A stretch of 27,952 nucleotides of DNA. Source: Purshia tridentata. Taxonomy: Eukaryota > Streptophyta > Magnoliopsida > Rosales > Rosaceae. The first letter of the stretch is position 1, and the number at the start of each line of letters is the position of its first letter. The position numbers were made by a program, and so were the translations under genes. The stretch is from assembly GCA_003254885.1 (NCBI GenBank), contig QANT01008436.1, positions 1-27,952 of the forward strand. The letters run 5' to 3'. The notes beneath the pieces were generated by a model, which saw only the letters and a program-made list of their open reading frames with translations, was not told the DNA's origin and did not search any database. This document shows, piece after piece, positions 10,634 through 20,099 of this stretch.

Positions 10634-11767
10634 ATGGATCATGCAAGCAGCAGCAGCGGGTTGCCCAAATCCGAACAGCTTCTCCGTCTCTCCGCCCAAC
10701 TTCTCGGCCTCCGAGATTTCTCTTCTTGCCGCAAACTCGCTCTCAAAGCTCGTATGTACGACCCGTACAACTCCCGCTCCGACCAAATCCTCGCCGTTGC
10801 CAACACACTCCTTGCCACCGAGCACTGTGACCCAACTGACTGGTACTCCATTCTCCAAATAGCTCGACCTGACTCCGGAAACAGCCTACTCATTCGGACC
10901 CAGTTCGAGAAGCTCGCGGCCCTCTTGAACCCCAACGAGAACAGGTTGGCTTTCGCTACGGAGGCCTTCGAGCTCGTCCAGAGAGCCTGGTCCGTACTAT
11001 CGGACCCGGAGAAGAATACCCATTTTGGGAATGAGTTCAAGAATGGGCAAGAATCGCTGGAGCAGAGAGAGCAGGGGAAAGAAACTGTGGGAAATGAGAA
11101 AAATTGTAATGGGGGAGAGACATTCTGGACAGTGTGTCCGTACTGCTATTGCATGTATGAGTACAAGAAAGTGTATGAGGACTGCTCCTTGAAATGCCAG
11201 AATTGTAGGAAAGCGTTCCATGGGGTTGCAATAAATGTGCCATCACCGGATATTATAGTACCGGGGAAGGAGCAGTACTATGTCTCTTTTGGGTATTTTC
11301 CTATGGAGTATATGGACCCAGAGAAGAAGGAAATGGGGGCCCATGACAAGAAAGACAATGTTGTTGTGGAGATTGATGATGATGATGGGTATAATTCAAA
11401 GAGCGGTAATAGGGGTTTGGAGGGAATATATGAAGGGGTGGTGAAGAGTGGGGGTGACGGGGCTGTGGGGGTGAGTGGAAGAGCAGGGTTGAGGAGTGAA
11501 GGGAAGACGGCAAGAAAGAGGTTGAAGGCTCGGGCGAGGCGGAAGAAGAGCACGGAATTGAAATCGCCGGCGAAGATAATGGGAAATGGGATAAGTAGGA
11601 GGGTTGAGCTGGTGGATGATGGGAGAGTGGAAGAAAAGGACATGAGTGTTGAAGATGGAAATGGAATTGTTCAGGGAGGTTGTGGAAGTGGGAGTGGAAT
11701 GGGCGGTGGGCTGCAGTTTTTTGAAGGAGAAGATGATATCTTTGTTTGTATTGGGGATAGTCCGTGA
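10634..11767 (+). CDS. J-like protein (HPD-less) with CxxC zinc ribbon and basic nuclear signal
   Basis: This single-exon gene encodes 377 residues. The N-terminal helical part (residues 1-65) is followed by a J-like domain at about 69-132: DWYSIL, the helix around RTQFEKLAALLNP, and AFELVQRAWSVLSDPEKN. The HPD triplet that activates Hsp70 is replaced by NPN (residues 99-101), so classical co-chaperone activity is not expected. A zinc-ribbon-like block follows at about 164-198, with C168-P-Y-C171 and C188-Q-N-C191 plus extra cysteines C173 and C184. Residues 290-306 are strongly basic (KTARKRLKARARRKKS), a probable nuclear localisation signal. The C-terminus is acidic and glycine-rich. Plant genomes hold a family of such J-domain/zinc-ribbon proteins, many intronless. 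Partner and function cannot be read from the sequence. The ATG at 10634 is the first in frame and opens directly into the conserved helix. Confidence 0.9.
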   Translation: MDHASSSSGLPKSEQLLRLSAQLLGLRDFSSCRKLALKARMYDPYNSRSDQILAVANTLLATEHCDPTDWYSILQIARPDSGNSLLIRTQFEKLAALLNPNENRLAFATEAFELVQRAWSVLSDPEKNTHFGNEFKNGQESLEQREQGKETVGNEKNCNGGETFWTVCPYCYCMYEYKKVYEDCSLKCQNCRKAFHGVAINVPSPDIIVPGKEQYYVSFGYFPMEYMDPEKKEMGAHDKKDNVVVEIDDDDGYNSKSGNRGLEGIYEGVVKSGGDGAVGVSGRAGLRSEGKTARKRLKARARRKKSTELKSPAKIMGNGISRRVELVDDGRVEEKDMSVEDGNGIVQGGCGSGSGMGGGLQFFEGEDDIFVCIGDSP

Positions 11768-14428
11768 TGAAAGGAATGGAAATGTAAAGGCTTTTGAGGG
11801 TGGTGATTGGAAGTTACACAATTGTCTATATGGTTTGAATTTTGAATGGTTTAGCAAGTAGGAGCAGGGGTTTTGAGTAATTCCCTGCCTTGCAGTTGAA
11901 AGGAGGCTGCTTTTTGTGGTGTAGTCATCGAACAAGGTGCTTTGATCTCATAGTAGAAATTAGATATATAGTGCAGTGGTTAAAGTAATAGCTAACCAAC
12001 TTTTATCCTATGAATTTGAAAAGTAGTAGAGCAGAGGTTCTGATATATCTTTTGATATAGTGCTAGTGGTTGACCATTGAGTACATGCCTGATAGTAAAT
12101 GATAGGTAGCTTTCTTACTTAGTTTCAGCTCCTTGATTGAACAATGCTTTATATGAATGGTAATCAAGAATTTTATATGCTGTTCTGCTTGGGACTAATT
12201 TTGAAATATTGCTTTACTCAGTGAGTTATTCACCTCTTATTTATTTTCATTTTATTTGTCAGGGGCTTGTTAATATGTATTATACCAATGTTATTATGAG
12301 TCGACAACTAACCCTTGCTTATGTGCCTTTCCTTCTGGATTGGAAGACATCAAAACAAATGAAGTGGCAATTTTTCACTTTTTTGTCACATTCTTGACAC
12401 AAATCTTCTTATCATACCTCTAACCTGTCACAAAGAGACGATGGACACCGCCATTTTGGAGAACATTGTGGTAAGAGATACATACAATAGAAAATGAATG
12501 GAGTTTTAACTAGAGTTTCTATCCCTTTTCTTGTTGATTAAAAACCTTAAATGTCCATTCTTAGATGGCTATGGAGCTAGTAAGTCTTATCAGTTAATAA
12601 TACATTCTCTTATTGCATGCCTTCTCTGTCAGATTTTATATCATAATTGATTTGCTTAAAGGTGCAGTCTAGGCCACATTCATCGTTAAGAGTGTATTGT
12701 AGTTTAGGATGTATTGCATATATCCTTATGAGTGGCTCTTATTCTTCCTCTCTTTATCATACTGCATATAATTATAAAGCAACTTTTTTTTAAGGGTACC
12801 TTATAAATTTCTAATAAAACCTTCAGGCCCTTGCCCTTGGTGATGGTGAGCTGAAACACCTAAAGCTGATGGGCAATGGTGAAGGTCAGTAGGGGAAAGA
12901 TAAAGATAGTTGTTGGTCGAACTTGAGCCATTGCAGAAATGTTGTAACTTGTAACTTACTCCATATAGATAATGTTATATTGGAAAAAAATCATGTGGAA
13001 AAATGCTTGTCATTCGGGTAGAAAACCAAGTTATTGAATGTTTTGAACAATTAGAGAAAGCAAGTTAAGCAACTCTCAGGGAATAATGAATGTTCTGATG
13101 CTTTTGCATTGTATTGCAGTGTAATAAAACACTGTATCTACATTTTAGTTGTTGCCTGTTTGCATAACTGAGTATGAGAAGGTGTTGCATAACTGACTTG
13201 TGTCTTTATGCCCACTGTTACTGCCCATCATTTGTGTATGAGAACTGTTATATCAAGCACTGATGCCATGCATGTTCTGGACAGTTGTACCTTTTTGCCT
13301 GCATTGATGTGCTGACCAACAAAAATTTATGTTTGAGATCTTAGGGACCGAAAAAAAGAATGTCATGGTCAATCCTGGAAATGAAGGCCAGTATGATGAT
13401 GTTTCATTATTGTTTGAATGTATCTAATGCAATTGGCCTATAAAGATCTCCAAGATGAATTATAAGGCTAGCATATAATATGGAGATGGGTTATACAGCT
13501 ATCATATAATTTGTAATTTATGTATCTTCATTAATTTAAACTAATAATTGACAGAAGATGCTGTTATACTTCTCAATTGGCGCCCTCACACCATACAATT
13601 GGAATGTGGAAAACGATGGATAATATATTAATATTAGGTATAACGCTTGGGAGGGACAGGACAGAGTTATAGCTAGTTATGGGCTTGGGAGTGCAATGAT
13701 CTCACAAATACCACTTTGTTAAAAAGTTGTCAATGATTTCCCAGGTCGAGCAGTGTAGCACAGATTTAATTAATAATTTGAGTTACAGTTTTAAAACTTA
13801 ATCTTACCCTTTGTATAAATTTAAAGAAAACTAAAATGATTAAAAGAGCAGCTTGGTACTCCCTACCAATGGTGATAGAGAGAAGGATTGCAGGGAATGA
13901 GGAAGAGAGGTAAGGAACTCAGGTGAGGTAATTTACCCTCTTTTCTTAAAAAAAATTTTATTTATGGGTAAAATTGGGACTTATGTGAGGGAAAATTTTA
14001 GAGGGTACAATCAGCAATTTGGGGTACGAATGCAGTAAACAAAACAAAACAAAAACAACGCCCAAATTTAAAGAAAAATCCCAAATTTACGTTGCAAAGC
14101 AAACACTAGAGCTAGAATTGAGAAGGAACAACTATCAACTATGCTGTAGAGATTCAAGTGCAGATGGCAGCACGTGCATGGGTACTGGTATTGTAATTTA
14201 GTCTGCCATAAAGAGCCAGAGGTAACAAAATGGTCAAGTACCATATATGGTACAAGCAATTAAAATGGCCTAAGGTATCATTTGAGTTTTCTCCGGGCAT
14301 ATTCATTGCTCTTCAACGCATCAATGCCTTCACGAGGGTAGGACTTGACTTTTGTCTAGTTGCTCGCCAGATACAGACGATTGAACGGCCTGCGTTACTT
14401 TTAAAAACATCTTTTTGAGTGATTTATC
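11768..14428. other. 3' region of the J-like gene and intergenic DNA
   Basis: AT-rich DNA without a convincing gene. Good splice-like signals occur (donor at 12471, acceptors at 12262 and 12826), so a spliced 3' UTR or a non-coding transcript is possible. A 31-codon two-exon mini-ORF (12441-12470 plus 12827-12892) is noted under findings. aataaa-like sites at about 12,812 and 13,121 could end transcription. The remainder shows no domain, RNA gene or clear transposon end. Confidence 0.45.
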
Positions 14429-14569
14429 GGTTTGATCCAAAGATGTGCTTGTGCTCGTATTCGGAAAGATTAGTACAAAAAAGATGTTTTAGGCAATTGA
14501 CTCATAAATAGATTATCTTTTTGGTACTAATCTTTCCGAGCACAAGCACGATTCATATTGAGTCAAACC
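14429..14569. repeat. Fold-back (inverted) repeat
   Basis: The left arm 14445-14485 and right arm 14515-14549 are inverted copies (gtgcttgtgctcg, then gaaagattagta). A 6-base insertion (tattcg, 14458-14463) is present only on the left, and there is one mismatch near the loop at 14486-14514. The symmetry continues outward less perfectly to ggtttga (14429-14435) and tcaaacc (14563-14569). It may be a tiny fold-back MITE or the paired ends of one. No ORF is involved. Confidence 0.75.
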
Positions 14570-14585
14570 AAAGTTTTTAGCTCAT

Positions 14586-15045
14586 TAGATATGACACCAC
14601 AAGGGCCAACACGTCATAAGGATGAGTACAAAATGAGTTTGAGCTAGGCACAATATGTTTTTTTTTTCCTTCTTTTTAAGAAAATTTTCAACGAAAAATT
14701 AATATTTAATAATAAATAAGAAGAAATTATATAAAATAAAATTTTAACCTAAAAAATAAGAAAACCAATTAGATATTAATTTAGTGGCTTTTATCTCCTC
14801 AATGTTGGTAAGATATCCCAAGTTGGATTCCCCCTTCCCATGATAAAAAATAAGGGCTTGTACACTCGGCCTGTTTAAGCATGACACAAACACGACACGA
14901 GCACAAATGAGTCGCACGTTGTTGGATGGCTTGGCCTAGATCTTAGATATACGAGCCTACACAAGCATTATAAGATTATTAAATGACATAATAAAGCACA
15001 AATATAGCTAACTTAACTGGGTCGGGCCTACCCTTTGGATACCTC

Positions 15046-15047
<2 letters not shown>
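14586..15047. mobile_element. Second decayed hAT-like element, related to 9564-10091
   Basis: The right end reads TAGAGGTATCCAAAGGG on the minus strand, a hAT-type terminus. The left end at 14586 (TAGATATGACACCACAAGGG) is only a tentative match. Internal blocks resemble the element at 9564-10091: a gcatgacacaaacacgacac block here and a gtaagacacgaacacgat block there, both followed by cgagcacaaatgag, and a shared gctaggca/actaggca block. No target duplication is visible and the right end abuts an AT microsatellite. Confidence 0.5.
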
Positions 15048-15076
<29 letters not shown>

Positions 15077-15106
15077 TNNNNNNNNNNNNNNNAAAAAAAA
15101 AAAAAA
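15048..15106. other. Assembly gap between an AT microsatellite and a poly-A tract
   Basis: An (AT)n run ends at 15076, 15 Ns occupy 15078-15092, and an A-run of about 14 follows. The true length of this interval is unknown. The simple sequence on both sides explains the failure to assemble. Confidence 0.95.
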
Positions 15107-15571
15107 GATTGCAACATCACAAAATCAGCAGGGAATCGTATCCTACCCTGAATAGTAAATGTCATTCATTTGGTTGGATGTGCCACATTTAAATGCAAAT
15201 ATATTTTCATCAGAGCATTAATTTGCTTCAGTGGGCAATATTATACACATATCAGATACAGTTAATCTCATATTAGAAAGCTCTCATTACACAAAATTTC
15301 CTATGTAAAAGGCAAATTTGTCTTTCCCTCCATTGCTTTTCAGCCATTTCTGCTATTCTTTCATGGTTTTCTACAAATAAAAGGTAGCATCCCTACTGTA
15401 TCCAAAATAATTTAAAAAGGTAGCATCTCTCCCTTTGTGTGCAAATCTCTATATTTGTTCTGTTCTATTTACTTCCTGTTTAAGAGTTGATATTGTTCCG
15501 TTTTTCAAATTACATGATGTTCTGGTGTTACATTGTTTTAGGCAGGTAATTGTGGGTAGTCAGAGCAAGAT
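15107..15571 (+). promoter_or_regulatory. Upstream region and probable 5' leader of the bHLH gene
   Basis: AT-rich DNA with a TATA-like caaataaaagg at about 15,374 and a small repeated word aaaggtagcatc (about 15,380 and 15,418). An ORF at 15435-15629 runs into the first coding exon in another frame and is not supported. Confidence 0.4.
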
Positions 15572-16409
15572 ATGCAGCCCATCCAAAGTTATTATCGGAA
15601 GCAATGCTTTCCCCAAGGCCAAGGAGTAAACCCAATTATGAACACCATCTACTGCAAAAACTTGTTTAAGCCAAAATCAAAGGCAGAAGCCAAACTACTT
15701 GCCGCCAAGAAACACAGTGACTCAGAGAGAAGACGAAGGATGCGAATCAATGGTCAATTTGCCACTCTTCGTAGCATCCTCCCAAACTTAATCAAAGTAA
15801 TTTTACTCTTAACATGCAGTTGAACACATAAATAGGTTCACTTCCCACAAAAGGGAAATCTTAATTTCTTGCCATGCAAGATTTTGAATTTACGGTCCTC
15901 ATATATTATAATCTGACAACATAACATGTTAGATATATATTTCGCAAGAGTGATTTCTCTTTCGTTACATATTTCATGAAGTACAGATGGACAAGGCTTC
16001 TGTGCTTTCAGAGACAGTCGGTCGGGTAAGGGAGCTGAAGAAGGCAGTAGCAGAGGTTCAAGCAGCATGTGGTCGTGGTGAGAGAGACGAGTGCGTTTTA
16101 CCGGGTGGGGTTGACAAGTTGAGTATGGAACAATGTGAAGGAGAGAAAGAAGGGCTTGTGAAGGCTACAATGATTTGTGAGGATAGGCCAGGGTTGATAT
16201 CGGACATGACAAGGGCACTCAAGTCTGTGAAAGGGAGGGTGGTGAAGGCTGAGATGGTGACAGTGGGTGGGAGGACTAAGAATGTGCTGTGGGTTCAAGG
16301 GTTGGGTGGTGGAAATGAAGGGATTGGGATGCTAAAGAGGGCATTGAAGGTGGTCATTGGTAGGTCCATTTTGCCAGGGATTGGTACGAAGCTATGTCTT
16401 CCTCACTGA
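15572..16409 (+). CDS. bHLH131: bHLH transcription factor with ACT-like domain, bHLH131-like
   Basis: There are two exons, 15572-15796 and 15987-16409, joined in phase 0 over a 190-bp GT-AG intron to give 215 residues. The basic region and helix-loop-helix span about residues 46-95. H48, E52 and R56 form the H-E-R pattern of E-box/G-box binders (KKHSDSERRRRMRIN). The loop and second helix read PNLIK, then MDKASVLSETVGRVRELKK; the intron splits the loop at residue 75/76. Residues about 133-200 form an ACT-like dimerisation domain (VKATMICEDRPGLISDM, AEMVTVGGRTKNVLWVQG). The HSDxERRRRxRIN basic region and the GGRTK..xFVQG-type ACT block recall Arabidopsis bHLH131 more than the bHLH106/107 branch. 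The product is nuclear with unknown targets. The first ATG, MQPIQSYY, is taken as the start; no upstream in-frame ATG was found before a stop. An ATG also begins exon 2 but would lose the basic region. Confidence 0.88.
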
Positions 16410-17118
16410 TTTTGATCTGATCGTTAGTTCTAATCTTAACCTAAATTAGTACAACACAAGTTGTGTTTCGTATATTTGCTAACACAACATATGCTTCATT
16501 AGTATTTCCGAATTTATATTTGACAATTGATCGATAGCCGGCATTGATCATTAATTCTGTTAGATGTATTTTGTGGAATATTCATCAAGGACATCAAATT
16601 CAGGTGACTTGTCACAAAATAAATAAATAAATCAATAGTTTCTTGATAAAATTCTTTATATAATATAAGTGTTAAAGAGGATTCACTATTCATACTATTT
16701 ATTCGTAGGGGAAAGTACGTTTTGCCCCAAATTTTTAGCTTTTTACATTGGTTGCCAATGCATGCTATTGTGATTAGAGTTGGTACATTGGGCCCGATTT
16801 GGTAATTTACGCCTTTACCTTTTTGATTTTTTAGGCTTCATGCCATCTCTTCTTTCCTCCCTCACAACTTTTTTTTTTCTGATCTGTTTGCCATTGTGAA
16901 ATATTGGGGTTAAATGAGCCCTTTTTTGGTAATTTCCCTCCCTTTTTCCTCTTGCTCCCTTTCTACCTTTTGTAACTTAAATATTCTAAATAAACTATTA
17001 ATGTCAATATTTAGATTTATATATATATAAGTAAATGACATTATCTTTTCTATACATATTTTAAACTTTTTCCACTAAAGTTTCATAAACTCTCTACACA
17101 TTCTATAAGGTTTTAAAA
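16410..17118. other. 3' region of the bHLH gene and probable Helitron interior
   Basis: The 3' UTR side contains overlapping AATAAA sites at about 16,619-16,632. From about 16,680 the sequence is pyrimidine- and T-rich with no coding potential, and it leads into the Helitron 3' end at 17119-17149. A possible 5' boundary is the TC of ttcactattcatac at about 16,683, but this is not certain. Confidence 0.4.
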
Positions 17119-17149
17119 CCCGCGGCATTGTGCGGGCATTATTTCTAGT
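17119..17149 (+). mobile_element. Helitron 3' terminus (hairpin plus CTAGT)
   Basis: CCCGC (17119-17123) pairs with GCGGG (17132-17136). Eight bases later comes CTAGT (17145-17149), followed by T. A GC-rich hairpin about 10 bases before CTRRT, with insertion next to T, is the established 3' signature of plant Helitrons. No RepHel coding sequence is visible, so the element is non-autonomous or truncated. Confidence 0.7.
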
Positions 17150-17439
17150 TTTGACTATATATACTTGCGTATACTTACAACAAGGTAATTAGACAACAAT
17201 GTTTACAAGGTAAAGTTTGAAGCATGTGTTCCCCTCATCCGGTTTATAAAAAAGAAAAAGAAAAAGAAAAAAACGAAATAGTTGTACTTAATTGACCCAT
17301 AAAATTACATGTTTTAATTTCCATATTCAGAAATCATGAGTGTAAATTTGCTATCAAAATTTAATGTCAGCGAGTAAATTTTCAAGCTAGGCATCGATCT
17401 AATGCCCAAACTGATGATCAATTATATATATCCTACGTG

Positions 17440-17834
17440 TGACACATAATGACATGCAGATCAACTGCTCAGGCCATCAAATGGACTTTCTTAGCTATGT
17501 CCAAATGTCTAACAACATAACTTGATGTGGGTCCCTGATATTGTTGGTGCTCTTTGGTTAGGTTAGATAATAGCCATTCTTTTGAGTTTAGTTTGGTTTT
17601 GAATTTGGAAGCAATTAAGTTAGGGAGATGAGCTAACTTATGCTTTTCCTGTTTTCCACACTTCCTGCAACCACAACTCATCAAACTACTCATGTACATG
17701 TTTCCAAAGTCCAAGCCCTCATAGTCTCTTCCCACGTATTGTCTCTATAAAAACCCAATAGAGGCTGCCTTATTCTTCAGAAAACAAACAACATTTCAAG
17801 AGATTTGCCAAAGCACCTCCTTATAAACTCAACC
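17440..17834 (+). promoter_or_regulatory. Promoter and leader of Pro/Leu-rich gene 1, TATA at 17746-17752
   Basis: TATAAAA at 17746-17752 lies 89 bp before the start codon, giving a leader of roughly 55-60 bases. The region 17575-17715 is duplicated upstream of gene 2 (about 20155-20305) and again, inverted, at about 21357-21500. A minus-strand ORF here (17469-17735) is discussed under findings. Confidence 0.7.
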
Positions 17835-18326
17835 ATGGCTTTTCCCAAGCTTTTCTTCACTCTGTCGACCTTGGTGGTGGTGTTGTCACTCTCAGGCACC
17901 CATATGAGCCAAGCGGCTCGCCACCTTTTGGACACACCGGCAGCTGCTCCACCCCCAGCATTGGCAGTGCCTACAATTCCATCTCTGCCAAAGTCCACAT
18001 TGCCTCCATTACCCTCACTACCAACACTGCCCTCAACCCCCTTGCCTACACTTCCAGCTGCCCCAACTCAGCCGAAGCTCACATTGCCTCCATTGCCCTC
18101 ACTACCAACACTGCCCTCAACCCCCTTGCCTACACTTCCAACTGTCCCAACTCAGCCAAAGCCCACATTGCCTCCATTGCCCTCTACCCAATTGCCTCCA
18201 CTCCCCACTATGCCAAAATCAGCATTGCCCACAACTCTACCTCCATTGCCAGCCAACCCACTCCCCACTACTATTCCATCAACAATCCCAACCATTCCAT
18301 CTCTCTCTCCACCCCCATCAAATTGA
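17835..18326 (+). CDS. Secreted Pro/Leu-rich cell wall protein 1 (PELPK-like)
   Basis: The intronless gene encodes 163 residues. The start ATG sits in an ideal plant context (aaccATGGCT) shared with gene 2, and in-frame sequence upstream lacks a real ATG. Residues 1-27 form a signal peptide (hydrophobic LSTLVVVLSLSG, cleavage likely after SQA), followed by ARHLLDT. The ARHLL start of the mature chain is common in small secreted plant wall proteins, including PELPK1-type proteins. The rest is almost all P, L, T and S in units such as LPPLPSLPTLP. The 28-residue block is encoded by perfect-period 84-bp repeats beginning at 17996, 18080 and 18164, the third incomplete. No cysteines or catalytic motifs exist. 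The product is expected in the wall, perhaps bound to pectin; the PELPK pentapeptide itself is not strict here, so family placement is tentative. Confidence 0.85.
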   Translation: MAFPKLFFTLSTLVVVLSLSGTHMSQAARHLLDTPAAAPPPALAVPTIPSLPKSTLPPLPSLPTLPSTPLPTLPAAPTQPKLTLPPLPSLPTLPSTPLPTLPTVPTQPKPTLPPLPSTQLPPLPTMPKSALPTTLPPLPANPLPTTIPSTIPTIPSLSPPPSN

Positions 18327-19382
18327 TCACTGTCTAGTCATGATTTAATTTGCTTACTACAAGCATCTAATTTCTTTTAGCTTGGATGTGCTGTATGTTT
18401 GATGCTGGCTTATTATATTTAGTCTATCTATACTTGTGTGATTGCGTCTGAGAGCTTGTGAGGATATTATTTTTCATGATTCTGTTATGTTTATGGTTTC
18501 ACATATGTACTCGATATCTGTTGTAGCAGTTTGTTATTGTATTCTTGTTATTGGTGTATTATTGATAAACTTTATTTTCGATTACTAGCTAAGTGTCTAA
18601 GACCACAAGTCAAATGCAAGTGAAGCAATATATTAAAAGCCCATGAGTTGTCCGACAAAAAATATAAGGATATTAATTAATTAATGCCCCATTAGCATGG
18701 TTTTTTCCCAACAATATAGTCGATCTCTGTCTATCTGAGAAATATTGCTGCACACAAACATCATGCAGTTCCATGAGCCAGGGTTAGAGACAAACAAAAA
18801 ACCAGACATCTAGAGTTGGTACCAAAGCGAATGGATTCCAATCTAATAATGTGTGGAGCATGAGTTGTAGCCTAGAAAAACTTACACATCAAATAACACC
18901 ACGTACCAAGCAAGTGATAATCCTAAACTTGGAAATAATATATTACATTCTTCTTCTTTCATATGTATCTCACATGTTGATAACGGTGCCAACCACGTTG
19001 AGAATATTAGAAGAGAAAGTGCCGTACTTGTTCAGTTGTTCGATGCAAATCTTGCAAATCGGACAATGATTGGGCTGTACTAATGTTGGATTTTTTACTT
19101 AAGCAATTAAAAAATGAAGAGAAAAAATTTAATTCTTTTTTTTTTTTCCCAACTTTCCTATATTGGATTCATGATATTGTGAAATCCATGTCAGACTCGC
19201 CCCTCCATGATTCCAGGGTAAAAAAATTGAGAAAGAAAAAAGGGAAAAGTGTGAAAATCTATAACATCTTTTCTAGCTATTATTTGTTACTAGAAGCATC
19301 ACATATATAACAAGGATAAAATTGATATTTTTCTTATCTGATTAATTAACAAAGAACCACTCTTAATAATCAATATCTATGT
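18327..19382. other. 3' UTR of gene 1 and spacer
   Basis: 18,480-18,740 is homologous to the downstream flank of gene 2 (about 20,945-21,170), including a tgtagcNgtttgttattgta block and an agaccacaNgtca block. The duplication unit therefore extends well past the stop codon. From about 18,750 to 19,380 the sequence is AT-rich spacer with no gene; the ORFs at 18851-19069 and 19083-19310 show no domain. Confidence 0.55.
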
Positions 19383-19800
19383 CATCTAGCAACGCTCTAA
19401 AAATAACTGGTTAGTAAATTAAAAACGAAGGTAATTACTCTTTTGGGCCTATTACATGACTAATTTTATATCTAAACCGTTTATTTTTTACGCCCCACTT
19501 CAAAGATCAATATTAAAAACTAAATTAGAAATCATTTAGTCATCTAACTATGAGATCAAATAATTAGACGAATATTGTTTTCGATATATAAAAGCATATA
19601 AATGGTTGTTATTATAATCAAATGTCTAAATGACTTTTGATTGTGGATTTTTTTACAAGAATAATTTTTAAAGTGGAGTTTAAAAAATAAGCGATTTTGA
19701 TTATGATATTACATCATGTGATGAGACCAAGTGAGTGATTAGCTTCTTATCAACTTACTAATTAATAGTTGTAGAGCGTTTTTGTCTGTTAGTCTATGTA
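19376..19800. mobile_element. Fold-back MITE, possibly Mutator-like
   Basis: The two halves are long imperfect inverted repeats. AACGCTCTA at about 19391 is mirrored by TAGAGCG at about 19772. Further blocks, such as cgtttattttttacgcccca on the left and aataagcgattttgatta on the right, also match in inverse order, giving arms of about 170 bp. The element of about 410 bp (19383-19792) is flanked by the direct repeat tctatgt (19376-19382 and 19793-19799), extendable imperfectly to 9 bp. Long inverted repeats with an approximately 9-bp duplication suit a Mutator-type MITE, but the family call is inference. Confidence 0.6.
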
Positions 19801-20090
19801 TATAAAACTAAAAGGCATCTTTGGCCAAAATTTCAGAAATTCCATCCTAAAGAGTTCGATCTTTTCCAACTAAAAGTTCTAGATAATAAAGAAAAAATTA
19901 TATCTTTATCATCATGATTGAAAAAGAACCACTCTTAATAATAGTTTAACTAAGAGATTTGGCTTCCCGCTTCATACTAAAATGATAAAGGAAAGGATAT
20001 CAGCTGATTAATTTGAGATTTGACTTTGGTATTTTAAAGAACCAGAGTTGTTCACCTAGCAGCTCCTATATAGTTATGAATTAAATTTTT
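19801..20090. other. Spacer before Pro/Leu-rich gene 2
   Basis: AT-rich non-coding DNA. It contains the second copy of a 20-bp word (19923-19942) that also lies at 19351-19370, just outside the MITE. Confidence 0.5.
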
Positions 20091-20099
20091 CAAACACCT

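Noticed and set aside
10433..11935. Several plus- and minus-strand ORFs overlapping the J-like gene
   Set aside because: They arise from the long GC-richer open exon; only the 10634 frame shows conserved motifs.
13920..14010. Short inverted pairing around ttaccctctttt and aattttagagggtac
   Set aside because: Only a few A/T-rich bases pair; it is not distinguishable from chance.
17805..17834. Ten-residue extension of Pro/Leu-rich protein 1
   Set aside because: The upstream codon is TTG, not ATG, and the real ATG with signal peptide is at 17835.
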